Shown here: positions 16,529 to 25,930 of the stretch, in pieces | How the letters are laid out: each line of letters starts with the position of its first letter | Position numbering within the stretch: the first letter of the stretch is position 1 | Translations under genes and position numbers: made by a program | The notes under the pieces: model-generated | Database searches by the model: none | The model's input: the letters and a program-made list of their open reading frames with translations, nothing else | What the model was told of the DNA's origin: nothing | Assembly (NCBI GenBank): GCA_016187935.1 | Contig: JACPIU010000017.1 | Location: forward strand, 1-64,000 | From: Bdellovibrio sp. | Lineage (GTDB): Bacteria; Bdellovibrionota; Bacteriovoracia; Bacteriovoracales; Bacteriovoracaceae | Length of the DNA stretch: 64,000 bases | Direction: 5' to 3'

Positions 16529-18119
16529 GAAAGTATTGTGGTCATGTGCTTTTTTAATCCTGGCCACACTTCCTTTTAATCCATCTTATTCCAGAGAAGT
16601 TGCAGCTCTCAGCAATCCTTCCATCGATTCATGGGCCCTCAGACCCAGCTATGGTGAAGGGGCGTTACTGGGTTATTACGACGGGCCGCTTTGGCCCAAG
16701 GTTGTCACGGACCGTAAACATGGCCCCATCGCCCTGTCGGAAGATAATTTCGAAATCGTGACGAAGGCCACACTTGATGAAATAAACCGACTTGAGGCAT
16801 TTTGGTTTTTAGAATTTCCCGATCGCGAAATATGCCCGGACGAAATGCTCAATGAGCATGCAGAATTTCTGCAATATCTTTTCCGTTTAATTAGTCTAAG
16901 TTATGTCTATGAAGCTTTAAAAGATATTCATGTATATCTGGCCAAATTAGGAACTCAGGAAAAATGCTCGATATCTTCCATGGAGTTATGGGGGAAATGT
17001 CATTCTAATGATGTGGAGATGTCAAAATTCATCAAGCGTGCAATGAATGACCAGCAAACGGATTTGGTGGATAAACTTTCCTTTCCACGACAGAAAAAGG
17101 CCCTCGCTGATTGGTGGGAGCGAGAGCTTCACCAGTTAAAAGATCAGAATGTCAGTTCTGCTGTCTCAATCTCCACCATGCTATTGCGCACCAGTCTAAA
17201 CAAAACAATACAGCCTACACAATCCTGGGCGGTACAGAATTTAAGCGAGCAGTGTAAAAAAATTAAGAGTGATTTGCGATTGATCTGCAGTGGCAAGGAT
17301 TTACTATATGGCATGTCGTCTGTTAAAGAGGCCCGTTTGTTAATTGAAAGATCGCATGCCTTTGCTCAAGTGAACAAAACAGGTTACGGAGCAGGGTGCT
17401 TGCGCCGTTTCGTGGATTTATTTCAACGATTGGAAAAACCAATCTTCTACTTTCCAGATCTTTTTCCCGCCGTGATGAGCACTTTAGTCAGAGAGGATGC
17501 CCCTTATCTACAGGGTAAATTATTTCTTCTTGGTTCACTGCAGGAATTTGAGCAAAAGGGCTTGGCCGGTCTTTTGTACCAAGATCAAGCTACACCAACT
17601 CCTGTGCCCACGCCAGTTGCAAAAAAAGTGACGATCATTCCAAAGAGCACCCCTACTCCGACTCCCACACCTGCTGTTGCAGTTATTCCAACACCGACCC
17701 CCAAGCCAGTTCCTAAAGTGGCACAATTTGAATTGGCTGTTCGTGAGCGCATCCAATTCGACAGTGAAAAGGTTCCCGTGAATATGGTGCTGATGCGCAC
17801 TGACTATCCTTTCAGTGACAAAATGATTGTGGCCTTGAGTGAGCCAATTAAAAATTTTCAAACCCGTAAGGCCATTAGAGATATGAAAGAATTGGATCAT
17901 TTGGGATCGAGAGAAGAGCCTGTTCATCTCATGTTTTTGAAATTTCTCATCGACAATGATTACCACCAAGGACTGTTTAACTTTCAAGCGGAAATTGGCA
18001 ATAAGTTCTGGGTGATCAATGATTTTGAAAAAAATGTGGCACCACAATGGATTGAATTAATTAATGATTCATCCACTCAATCACGTTGGCAGATCTATAT
18101 CTTAAAACCACCTAAGTAA
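16494..18119 (+). CDS. Secreted protein with Pro-Thr linker, unknown function
   Basis: A protein of up to 541 aa. The hydrophobic segment VLWSCAFLILATLPF is a signal sequence or anchor. The first ATG lies inside dctM, and a TTG nine codons later could be the true start; neither has a good ribosome-binding site. Residues about 30-360 are an unrecognised helical region with several cysteines. Residues about 364-405 are a linker of repeated Thr-Pro pairs, and a C-terminal beta-type domain of about 130 residues follows. The 35-base overlap with dctM suggests it is co-transcribed with the TRAP genes, but a transport role is not shown. Confidence 0.55.
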   Translation: MYRHLVWFGLNKKVLWSCAFLILATLPFNPSYSREVAALSNPSIDSWALRPSYGEGALLGYYDGPLWPKVVTDRKHGPIALSEDNFEIVTKATLDEINRLEAFWFLEFPDREICPDEMLNEHAEFLQYLFRLISLSYVYEALKDIHVYLAKLGTQEKCSISSMELWGKCHSNDVEMSKFIKRAMNDQQTDLVDKLSFPRQKKALADWWERELHQLKDQNVSSAVSISTMLLRTSLNKTIQPTQSWAVQNLSEQCKKIKSDLRLICSGKDLLYGMSSVKEARLLIERSHAFAQVNKTGYGAGCLRRFVDLFQRLEKPIFYFPDLFPAVMSTLVREDAPYLQGKLFLLGSLQEFEQKGLAGLLYQDQATPTPVPTPVAKKVTIIPKSTPTPTPTPAVAVIPTPTPKPVPKVAQFELAVRERIQFDSEKVPVNMVLMRTDYPFSDKMIVALSEPIKNFQTRKAIRDMKELDHLGSREEPVHLMFLKFLIDNDYHQGLFNFQAEIGNKFWVINDFEKNVAPQWIELINDSSTQSRWQIYILKPPK

Positions 18120-18199
18120 GCGAATTATTAAATCACAGCACTATTTTGCCTGGGGCCTCTTTGCTGAGAAATTTGCTACAATAAGATGAGGTGAGTTTT

Positions 18200-18520
18200 A
18201 TGCGCATTGGAACTCTTGATCCCAAAATTGCCGTGGAACAACCCAAAACGGAAAAGAAGGCCCCAACCAGAGGTAAAGTGGTTAGTGCAGAAACAATTCG
18301 CGCTAAAGTTGCCGCCAATAAATCTCAACCACGCGAGAAATTGAAATTAGGGGAAAAAATGGGTTTTTCTCGAAACGAAACAGGACCTTCCGACGTTGGT
18401 CTGAATGATCCGAATGATCCTGCAACTCGTGGCAAACTCAAAGATCTTCTGTCAAAAGACGCCATCAATTTTAATGAGCGTGAGCGTGGTGTTTTAGAAA
18501 AGATTTTAAAGGAAGAGTAG
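18200..18520 (+). CDS. Small charged cytoplasmic protein, unknown function
   Basis: About 106 aa, very rich in Lys, Glu and Asp, with no signal peptide or membrane segment. The N-terminal half looks disordered and the C-terminal part (KDLLSKDAINFNERERGVLEKIL) is probably helical. An in-frame GTG lies three codons upstream (18191). I favour the ATG at 18200 because AGGTGAG sits just in front of it. No family is recognised. It ends 3 bases before the convergent DHH gene. Confidence 0.55.
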   Translation: MRIGTLDPKIAVEQPKTEKKAPTRGKVVSAETIRAKVAANKSQPREKLKLGEKMGFSRNETGPSDVGLNDPNDPATRGKLKDLLSKDAINFNERERGVLEKILKEE

Positions 18521-18523
18521 TAC

Positions 18524-19513
18524 TTATTTTTCTGAGAGCATGCGTTCCAATTTTTCCAAAGTTGCCGGTAAGAGATCATCCAGGGAGCCTTCGAGGATGG
18601 CCGCTGCTGAATGATCATGTCCGCCACCGCCCAGGGCCTGCGCCATGGCCCCAGCATCGACCGTTTCCACTGTTGAACGCAAACTGATTTTGACCTGATT
18701 CTGCGGTAATTCACGAAACATACAAGCGAGTTGTATGTTGTCCAGCACCAAGAGATGATTGATGAAAGCATGCGTGTCTTCGGCATCGACTTTGTGCTCT
18801 TTTAGGTCCTTCTCGTAGACAGTAATCCATGCCATAGAGCCACTTTTATTTGTTTTGGTTTGGGCAAGTATTTTTCCCAGCAGTCGAATATGATCGGTTT
18901 TTTTTGTCCCATAGATCATATTGTAAGCATCACTGGGGGCAACTCCGGCATTCATGAGTTTTGCCACCATCAGGTGCGTATTCCCTGTGACCGTAGGATA
19001 GCGAAATGATGAGGTGTCAACTAAGATGCCTGTATAGAGGGGAAGAGCTATTTCAGGGGTAAACTCCACCCCCATCAGGTCAATAAATTCTCCCACTAAT
19101 TCACTGGTGGCGGCCTTGTTAGTATCGATGCAATGAATGGCGGCAATTTCTTTTGGGCAGGGGTGATGATCGATAAATAGAACATCACGGGCCCGCGCGA
19201 CTGCTTTTTCTGTTTCTGGACCGATTCGGGCAATGTAATTCGTATCAGTTACAATAAGTAGATCGATTTCCTTTTTGCTGTGATTTTTTTGAAATTCTTT
19301 CGCCGAGATGACGAGGTTTGAAGTATCAAGATAATGGTAGCGCTGAAGAAGAGATTTTTGGTTAACCCCAATAACCCATTTCCCCAGTTTATGCAGGGCC
19401 AGACAAAGAGCGATCTGAGCACCTATGCCATCAGCATCAGGGTAGATATGTGTTGTGACAACAATGTTTTTGGCCAAACTGATGGCCTGTTTAAAGCGTT
19501 CTTTTATGTTCAT
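18524..19513 (-). CDS. DHH/DHHA1 phosphoesterase, NrnA-like
   Basis: A 329-aa cytoplasmic phosphoesterase. The DHH domain shows DADGIGAQ (motif I), DTN (motif II) and DHHPCP (motif III), with the Mn-binding Asp/His set. The DHHA1 domain ends in GGGGHDHSAAA. The order and length match the NrnA group, which degrades nano-RNA or pAp and in some species cyclic dinucleotides. Which substrate applies here cannot be read from the sequence. The gene is divergent from the ABC operon and stands alone. Confidence 0.9.
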   Translation of the reverse strand: MNIKERFKQAISLAKNIVVTTHIYPDADGIGAQIALCLALHKLGKWVIGVNQKSLLQRYHYLDTSNLVISAKEFQKNHSKKEIDLLIVTDTNYIARIGPETEKAVARARDVLFIDHHPCPKEIAAIHCIDTNKAATSELVGEFIDLMGVEFTPEIALPLYTGILVDTSSFRYPTVTGNTHLMVAKLMNAGVAPSDAYNMIYGTKKTDHIRLLGKILAQTKTNKSGSMAWITVYEKDLKEHKVDAEDTHAFINHLLVLDNIQLACMFRELPQNQVKISLRSTVETVDAGAMAQALGGGGHDHSAAAILEGSLDDLLPATLEKLERMLSEK

Positions 19514-19694
19514 TGATTAGCTTTTCGGAGAATTGCGGGAAGAGAAGAGATAAATCTCTCAAAGTAACGGAGTAAAAGACACAAGCTTTTATGTTCATTA
19601 TAAAGGGAAAATATATAGCTTATGAATTACATCGATTGTTTTTCAAACAGATCGGGATTTGCTACTATTTTTTTGGGCGAATAATGAGGAAACC

Positions 19695-20648
19695 ATGACT
19701 GTTGCCGTGCAATTTCAGGAAGTCACAAAATTTTATCTACAACATTTGGCCCTTCAAAATGTCAATTTGGAGATTACTTCTGGGACAATTCATGGGTTGC
19801 TCGGTCCAAATGGAGCAGGAAAGTCAACCATTCTTCGATTAGTGAGCGGATTACTGGCACCATCGAAGGGGAAAATTTTTGTTGATGGTCTTGATGTCAC
19901 ACAAAGGCCATCACGATTTCGTGGTCTGATTGGTTTGCTTGGTGAGAATGCCCCATTATACCCACAAATGACGGTACTGGAATATTTGCATTTTGTAGGC
20001 AAACTTTTTGAAATTCAGAATTGCAAAAATAAAATAGATGAACTGATCGGGCGTTTGGCGCTGGAAGGATTTCTAAATCGTCCGAATCGAACTCTTTCTA
20101 AAGGACAACGTCAAAGAGTGGGATTGGCGCAAGCGCTGCTTCCAGATCCAAAAATTCTTATTTTAGATGAGCCTACTTCGGGACTCGATCCACAGATGGC
20201 CATGGAATTTCGTGAGACGATCAAGGTGCTTAGAGGTGACAAGACGATTATTCTATCCGGCCATATCCTCAGCGAAATTGAAATGATGGCCGATGAGGTT
20301 ACAATTTTGCATAAAGGTGTGGTTCTGGAGACGGGATCGCTATCATTGATGCGCAACAAATTTAAACTGCATACGATTTTGGAAATTGCCACTAAAGAAT
20401 TTCCAGATGATTTGGAGGCGGCGTTGTTGCAATATTTTCAGGCCAACTGTGAAATAGTCCATAGATCGAGTGAAGAAGTCCGGTGGCGTTTGAATTTTTT
20501 TGAAGATAAAGATCATCGACATGATGTCGCCCAATTTCTGCTTGAAAGGAAGATTGTTCCCTTGGAATTAAAAGCACACCATCCTTCATTGGAAGAGGTC
20601 TTCAAGCAAGTCATTGATCGAAGAGACAATGCTCTGGGGCGAATATGA
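19695..20648 (+). CDS. ABC transporter ATPase, GldA-like
   Basis: About 317 aa. The ATG at 19695 is chosen because GAGGAAA lies just upstream and the ABC domain begins at once; an earlier in-frame start would add a 12-residue tail of no recognisable character. Walker A is GPNGAGKST (about 37-45), the Q-loop region is GLLGENAPLYPQMTVLEYL, the signature is LSKGQRQRV (a Lys in place of the second Gly of LSGGQ), and Walker B is ILILDEPTSGLD. The C-terminal extension is of the type found in ABC-2 exporters. It is the first gene of a five-gene operon with permease, GldG-like, DUF4340-like and membrane proteins. Confidence 0.92.
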   Translation: MTVAVQFQEVTKFYLQHLALQNVNLEITSGTIHGLLGPNGAGKSTILRLVSGLLAPSKGKIFVDGLDVTQRPSRFRGLIGLLGENAPLYPQMTVLEYLHFVGKLFEIQNCKNKIDELIGRLALEGFLNRPNRTLSKGQRQRVGLAQALLPDPKILILDEPTSGLDPQMAMEFRETIKVLRGDKTIILSGHILSEIEMMADEVTILHKGVVLETGSLSLMRNKFKLHTILEIATKEFPDDLEAALLQYFQANCEIVHRSSEEVRWRLNFFEDKDHRHDVAQFLLERKIVPLELKAHHPSLEEVFKQVIDRRDNALGRI

Positions 20649-21400
20649 TAGCGGCCAAGAATTATTTCAAGATTTTGCAGGTCTTGTACGTCAAGGAATT
20701 GAAAGAGACTTTTGGTAATTCGGCAGTTTATATTTTGGCCGGACTATTCTGTTTTCTGATAGGTGGGCTTTTTTATAATTATGTGGCCTTGTCGCCTAGT
20801 TTACATTCCGGAAATCTGAATTCCAATGTTCTTGTACCCCTGTTTGGAAACATGAATTTTATCTTTCTTTTCATTGCCCCTCTCCTCACCATGCGAATGT
20901 TTGTGGAAGAGAGACGCAACGGCACTTTCGATTTGTTGACTTTGGCCCATGTCACGAATTATCAAATTTTATTGAGTAAATTGGCCGCTTCGGCAACTAT
21001 TACATTACTCATGTTAGTCCCCACTCTCATCTTTCCCGCCATCTTGGCCATCTCGGGCTATCATGATTTTGGCGTCGTGGGGGCTTGCTACTTGGGTACA
21101 TTTTTGTCTGTTCTTTGCTACCTATCGGTGGGATTGTTTAGTGCCTGTGCTGTGGATAATCAGGTGGTCGCAGCGATTCTTGGCTTTGCTATTTTATTAT
21201 CTTCTATGCTGATTGTGATTTTAGGTCAGCTATCACAAAACTATCTGGTATCGCAGATGATTAGTTATCTCAGTGTTCCTTTCCATTATGAGGGCTTTGT
21301 ACGAGGAGTGGTGAAAACCTACAATTTGGTCTATTTCGCTTCTTTTGTTACGGTTTTTACTTACTTGTCACATCAAGTTCTCGAAGGGCGCAGGCAATAA
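20645..21400 (+). CDS. ABC-2 type permease, GldF-like
   Basis: A 251-aa membrane protein with six predicted helices. It contains the ABC-2/GldF features LYVKELKETFGNSAVYIL at the N-terminus and LLTMRMFVEERRNGTFDLLTLAHV in the cytoplasmic coupling region. It overlaps the ATPase gene by 4 bases (ATGA). Paired with the ATPase it should form the membrane part of an exporter or an envelope-assembly machine. The substrate is unknown. Confidence 0.88.
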   Translation: MIAAKNYFKILQVLYVKELKETFGNSAVYILAGLFCFLIGGLFYNYVALSPSLHSGNLNSNVLVPLFGNMNFIFLFIAPLLTMRMFVEERRNGTFDLLTLAHVTNYQILLSKLAASATITLLMLVPTLIFPAILAISGYHDFGVVGACYLGTFLSVLCYLSVGLFSACAVDNQVVAAILGFAILLSSMLIVILGQLSQNYLVSQMISYLSVPFHYEGFVRGVVKTYNLVYFASFVTVFTYLSHQVLEGRRQ

Positions 21401-21402
21401 AA

Positions 21403-22953
21403 ATGAATGAAGGAATCAAACTATTTCTTTTTTTAATTAATGGAATCTTGTATCTCGCCTGTGGTGGACTATGGCTCCTCTCGCCAGATGCAAAAACCCT
21501 CAATTACACGCTTACTATCTTTGCGTTGGCGATGACTTCCATTCTTCTTTACTCAGGCCGCAATGATCTGAAAACAATGGAACAAAGTTATATCTACCGC
21601 CGTTGGGGTTATACCACGATTAATCTGTTTCTAGTTCTTACCATTTTGGCCTTTCTCAATTATCTGAGTTTTAAAAACAATGCGCAGCTTGATCTATCAG
21701 AAACAAAAATAAATTCCCTATCCTCGACTTCTGAGATGCTCATTAAAGGTCTTAAGAAAAACCTCGACGTAAAAGTGTTTGCGAAACGCGATGAAGCACG
21801 GGCCATCGTTTCTCTCTTGGATTTGTATAAACAACATAAGTCCAACATGAGAATTGATGTGTACGATCCTGAAACTCGCCCCGATCTCATGCGCGCCAAT
21901 GAGATTGACAAAGAAAATTCGGTTATCATGGAATACGAAAAGCGAAAACAATATATCAAGGAACATACTGAACTTGAGTATTCCAATGCCTTAAGAAAAC
22001 TGGGACGTAAACGAGATCCCATTATCTATCATACTGTTGGACATCTCGAGTTTGATTTTAAAGGACCGGCCCCGGAGGAAGGAGGGGTGATTGCAAGTGC
22101 CCTTAGTCGTTCCCTGATTCATTTCAAACCCGTTGACCTTTTGGCCAAAAACGCAGTACCGACCGATGCTGATATGCTTGTGGTGTGGGGGCCGAAGCGT
22201 GCATTCTTCAAACCCGAAATCGATGCTCTCCACGATTATCTTTCTCGTGGTGGCCGACTGCTTTTGGCGCTAGATCCGGCAGTTGTCGATGACAGAGTTA
22301 TTGAACTTAGAAAATATTTTAAGAGAACTTGGGAGATAGATATTCCCAACACCATTGTGGTTGATCGAAAGAATTTTGTAAGCGGAAGCAATGGGAGTGT
22401 TCCTTTAATCAAGAACTTTGAACTTAAGCATCTCTTGACCAAATCTTTTGATGGGCAAGTATTCTTTCCTCTTGTTTCATCGGTTTCCAAATTTGAAACA
22501 GAACAAGGGCGAGGTAAATTTGTTGCTCTCGCCATGACGACGCCTTTTCCTGGTAGCTGGATCGATTTCTCTCCTCTGGAAATTGTTTCTGGCACCCTCA
22601 TTTACAACAGCAAACAAGATCAAAAGGGACCTGCTTCAGTCGTGGGCATTTGGGAGGAGACGACAGATACTTCTGAGAGCAAACCGCGAACAAAAATTAT
22701 GGCATTTGGTAATTCCACTTTCATTCAGAATCAATATGCCCATATGGTGGATAATTTCTCTTTTTTTCTTAAATCGACAAATTATTTGGCCAGTGATGAT
22801 GAACTACTGACTTTAAATCTGGCGATCAAGAAAAACTCGCCCATTTTAATTGATGATAAGCAACTCAAGTTGGTATTTTATGTCAGTGTGATTGTCTTGC
22901 CAGTAGTGCTCTTTATCCTCGCCTTTTTGTTCTATCGAAGAAGGCGGGCATGA
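21403..22953 (+). CDS. GldG-like ABC-associated membrane protein
   Basis: A 516-aa protein with two N-terminal membrane helices, a large extracytoplasmic region and a C-terminal helix followed by basic residues (FYRRRRA). The pattern LDLSETKINSLSSTSEMLIKGL and the region around DMLVVWGPKRAFFKPEIDALHDYLSRGGRLLLALDP match the GldG/ABC_transp_aux type, which has a glutamine-amidotransferase-like periplasmic fold. In Bacteroidota GldG works with GldA and GldF in gliding; elsewhere the role is not known. It starts 2 bases after the permease stop and overlaps the next gene. Confidence 0.85.
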   Translation: MNEGIKLFLFLINGILYLACGGLWLLSPDAKTLNYTLTIFALAMTSILLYSGRNDLKTMEQSYIYRRWGYTTINLFLVLTILAFLNYLSFKNNAQLDLSETKINSLSSTSEMLIKGLKKNLDVKVFAKRDEARAIVSLLDLYKQHKSNMRIDVYDPETRPDLMRANEIDKENSVIMEYEKRKQYIKEHTELEYSNALRKLGRKRDPIIYHTVGHLEFDFKGPAPEEGGVIASALSRSLIHFKPVDLLAKNAVPTDADMLVVWGPKRAFFKPEIDALHDYLSRGGRLLLALDPAVVDDRVIELRKYFKRTWEIDIPNTIVVDRKNFVSGSNGSVPLIKNFELKHLLTKSFDGQVFFPLVSSVSKFETEQGRGKFVALAMTTPFPGSWIDFSPLEIVSGTLIYNSKQDQKGPASVVGIWEETTDTSESKPRTKIMAFGNSTFIQNQYAHMVDNFSFFLKSTNYLASDDELLTLNLAIKKNSPILIDDKQLKLVFYVSVIVLPVVLFILAFLFYRRRRA

Positions 22954-24401
22954 AGAAAACGATCATCCTACTGGTAACGGCAGTTTCTTTGGGAATTTTC
23001 ACCTATTATTTTGAAGAAATAGGCGGAAGGAAAAAGGTCGAAGAGGAGAAACATGCTCGGGCCCTTTTTGATCAGACTCATCTCGGGGAACTGACAGGAT
23101 TACGATTGCCCCAGACCACAATTAAAAAAATGAATGGACATTTTCGAGTTATGGAAACTCAGCAACTGGTTGATGAAGGAAAATTGCAAGAGGTTTTTGA
23201 TATTTTAGGATACCTACAAGTGAAACGTATTTTGACTGATGAGGAATTAAGACTTGTAGGGCGTAAGGAATTTTTTCCTTCTGAGGAAGAAAAATTTTCT
23301 TTTGTCTTTGAAAATGGCGAAGTTCCCGTTCTTATCGGTAACAAAGTCGATCACGACCAGAGTTTTTATGTCGAGGTAAAAACTCCCTCTGGTATTAAAA
23401 CAGTTTTAGCTTACGATTCATCTCCACAAGTTCAACCTGTTTCGGAGGAAGAATATCGTCTCAATCCTTTCAAATATCGCAGAATTTTGTCGATTATCCA
23501 TCTTGGTCCCGGTTTTTTTCACGATACTTTTTTATTTCGTGAATGGAAGAGAAAATATGGTCCGGAGAGTTTTGCTAAGGTTGAGCTGAAAAATGTGCGC
23601 AATGTTCCTTTTACGGTAGATATCAAAAATAAATCGACCATCCCTGCAGCTCCCCCAGGTATCATGTATTTGGAAAGTGCTTTTCAAGATTATGCCACAT
23701 CCTTGTATAAGATGCAGGCGGGGCAGTTGTGGGACCCCCATGATTTAGGGGTACTCAAGGATAAGGTGGCAACACTTTCGATCACGACGACCACTGGAAA
23801 GAAATTTATGTTGGAACTTTTCAAAAAAGCTCAAGCTGCCAACAAACAAATACGCATAGGACAATTCGTCAAGATAACCACCGAGCCTCACGAGCCCCTG
23901 ATTTTTGAAATTTCCCCAACCTCTTCAAAATTATTGTTTGCGTCTTCTCAAGATTTTCTGGAAAAACGCATTTATAAAAATATGGGGACAGCGGGAATAA
24001 CTTTAGATGGGAATAAAGAAGAACCATTCACCGTCATATTCGCGCGGGGAGCGACGGCCAACTTATCAATTGTAAAAGGTGATGATTTCGAAGTTAAGCC
24101 GTTGGATTCCTCTTGGTCAATGAAGCCTCTCAATAGCTCATTTGCTCAACTTTTTTCCTTTCTGTTTACCCCTGGGGAGCGCGTGTCGATCATGGATCGA
24201 GATGATTTTGAGATGATTGGCAGGGCCTTTTTAACCATTAAATACCAAGACCATCCTATTCATTTAGTTTATGATGACCGTGAAATTTTGGTGCTCAATC
24301 CAACTTCAGGTATTAAAATAAATTATTACGTAGGAAATGAGATTCCTATTGCCATGGAAGCGGATGATTATTTTGATACTCGTGTAGGTAACATTAAATG
24401 A
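22950..24401 (+). CDS. DUF4340-like protein of the Gld-like operon
   Basis: A 483-aa protein with one N-terminal membrane helix and a long extracytoplasmic part of repeated beta-type modules. The size, topology and position right after a GldG-like gene fit the DUF4340 family, commonly found in this gene context. No catalytic motif is visible. It overlaps the genes on both sides by 4 bases, so the set is translationally coupled. Confidence 0.75.
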   Translation: MKKTIILLVTAVSLGIFTYYFEEIGGRKKVEEEKHARALFDQTHLGELTGLRLPQTTIKKMNGHFRVMETQQLVDEGKLQEVFDILGYLQVKRILTDEELRLVGRKEFFPSEEEKFSFVFENGEVPVLIGNKVDHDQSFYVEVKTPSGIKTVLAYDSSPQVQPVSEEEYRLNPFKYRRILSIIHLGPGFFHDTFLFREWKRKYGPESFAKVELKNVRNVPFTVDIKNKSTIPAAPPGIMYLESAFQDYATSLYKMQAGQLWDPHDLGVLKDKVATLSITTTTGKKFMLELFKKAQAANKQIRIGQFVKITTEPHEPLIFEISPTSSKLLFASSQDFLEKRIYKNMGTAGITLDGNKEEPFTVIFARGATANLSIVKGDDFEVKPLDSSWSMKPLNSSFAQLFSFLFTPGERVSIMDRDDFEMIGRAFLTIKYQDHPIHLVYDDREILVLNPTSGIKINYYVGNEIPIAMEADDYFDTRVGNIK

Positions 24402-25090
24402 AGGAAATGTTCAAATATTATCTTGAGGGTGCCCTCCATCCATTTTTGGTGCATGAACGTTATTACCAGTTTCGTCACAAACCGATTTCATTGCTTGAAT
24501 CTGAGGAAGATAAGGATAACAATGATTATTTCGAGAAAGGAGTGAATTTTGCCACTTTGATTTTGTTGTCATGGCCTTTTATTATCTTTGAAGCTTTTTA
24601 CCGTATTGGTGGATTTCATCTAAGTGAATGGTTGGTAGACAATTTTCTTGGCGATGGGGAGTTGGCGACTTATTTTATCCGCGCTCAATCAACTTTAAAT
24701 TTTCAGATTTTTATCATTCTTTTAAAGGTAGTAAGTTTTCCAATTATCGCCTGGATTATGGTGAAAATCTGGGAGGCCATTATTACTTTTTTTCATCATT
24801 TTCTGGGAAAGGATGATGGTGATTTGCCGGGGATCGCTCAAACCGTGAATAACACTTTAACTTCACATGTTTTTCTGTTAATTCCTCTTTTTGGCCCCTT
24901 ATTAAAATGGCTATCCATGTTGATACAGATGTATGGCGGGTTACGCTATAATCTGCGCTATTCTCGTTTGCAGGCAACCATAGTCCTCTTATCGCCCTTC
25001 ATTCTGCTGGCCTTTTTCATTTTTTGCGGGTTCTTTTTCATTACATTTTTTATAAGTAAACTCTTTTTTGGCCTTTTTGACGTATTATAA
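24398..25090 (+). CDS. Polytopic membrane protein, possibly Yip1-like
   Basis: A 230-aa protein with about five predicted membrane helices and an N-terminal cytoplasmic region of about 50 residues. The arrangement (soluble N-terminus, helix cluster, paired C-terminal helices) resembles Yip1-domain proteins, but no diagnostic motif is decisive. It is the last gene of the ABC operon, overlapping its predecessor by 4 bases. No terminator is visible after it; 160 A/T-rich bases separate it from tdk. Confidence 0.6.
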   Translation: MKEMFKYYLEGALHPFLVHERYYQFRHKPISLLESEEDKDNNDYFEKGVNFATLILLSWPFIIFEAFYRIGGFHLSEWLVDNFLGDGELATYFIRAQSTLNFQIFIILLKVVSFPIIAWIMVKIWEAIITFFHHFLGKDDGDLPGIAQTVNNTLTSHVFLLIPLFGPLLKWLSMLIQMYGGLRYNLRYSRLQATIVLLSPFILLAFFIFCGFFFITFFISKLFFGLFDVL

Positions 25091-25252
25091 TTTTGTCCAA
25101 ATTTCATGTTGGCAAGCTATCTGGTTGAAATCCTAAAATGTAAAAAAGTTTAAGAAATTTTGGTAATTGCCAAGGCCTTAAAGTTTTGAAATTATCGAGA
25201 CTCGCGAAATTAATTTTTTCGTATAACAGTCACCTTAAACGAGGAGTTTGTC

Positions 25253-25882
25253 GTGGCCAGTTCGGTCCCTTTCCATACAGGAAGTATCGAAGTTATCTGT
25301 GGTCCAATGTTTAGTGGAAAAACCGAGGAATTAATCCGCAGGGTAAAAAGAGCGCAGATTGCCAAGCAAAAGGTGCAGATCTTTAAACAGAAAATTGATA
25401 ATCGCTACCATGAATCCGATGTTGTAAGTCATTCGTCCATGACCACGCCCGCAGTTGCGGTAAAAGATTCTCTCGATATTTTAAGACGCGTACTCGACTC
25501 AACAAGAATTGTCGCCATTGATGAAATTCAGTTTTTTGATGATCTAATCGTTAAGGTTGTTTCGAAGTTGGCTTGCCGCGGGTGTAGGGTTATTTGTGCT
25601 GGTCTTGACCAAGATTATAAGGGTCAACCGTTCGGCCCAATGCCGCACTTACTTGCCATTGCCGACCAAGTTGATAAAGTCCATGCCATTTGTACCGTTT
25701 GTGGGCACCCTGCAACAAAGACTTTTCGCAAAAATAATGCAAGAACAACCGAGCAGGTATTAGTAGGCGAATCGGATGTCTATGAGGCCCGCTGTCGTCT
25801 TCATTTCGATTATTTTGACGAACAAGATGATTGGTCATTATACTTGGCAAAAAATTTAGAATCGGCCCATACTAATGCATAG
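25253..25882 (+). CDS. tdk: Thymidine kinase
   Basis: A 209-aa type II thymidine kinase that phosphorylates thymidine to dTMP for salvage. The N-terminal P-loop is GPMFSGKT, then VAIDEIQFFDD carries the Walker B and catalytic Glu region. The lasso region and the zinc site follow, with CTVCG and a later CRLH, so the zinc ligands are three Cys and one His. The start is GTG, supported by GAGGAG 8 nt upstream. It is followed by two phosphoribosyltransferase genes, making a nucleotide-salvage cluster. Confidence 0.95.
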   Translation: MASSVPFHTGSIEVICGPMFSGKTEELIRRVKRAQIAKQKVQIFKQKIDNRYHESDVVSHSSMTTPAVAVKDSLDILRRVLDSTRIVAIDEIQFFDDLIVKVVSKLACRGCRVICAGLDQDYKGQPFGPMPHLLAIADQVDKVHAICTVCGHPATKTFRKNNARTTEQVLVGESDVYEARCRLHFDYFDEQDDWSLYLAKNLESAHTNA

Positions 25883-25930
25883 TCAATTTTCCCTTGTGGG
25901 CTGAAACTTTCAGACGCAGGGAGGCAGTTT

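Noticed and set aside
17535-18047. Long minus-strand frame opposite the Pro-Thr linker gene
   Set aside because: Its Gly/Val- and Arg-rich sequence is the mirror of the repeated Thr-Pro codons on the plus strand.
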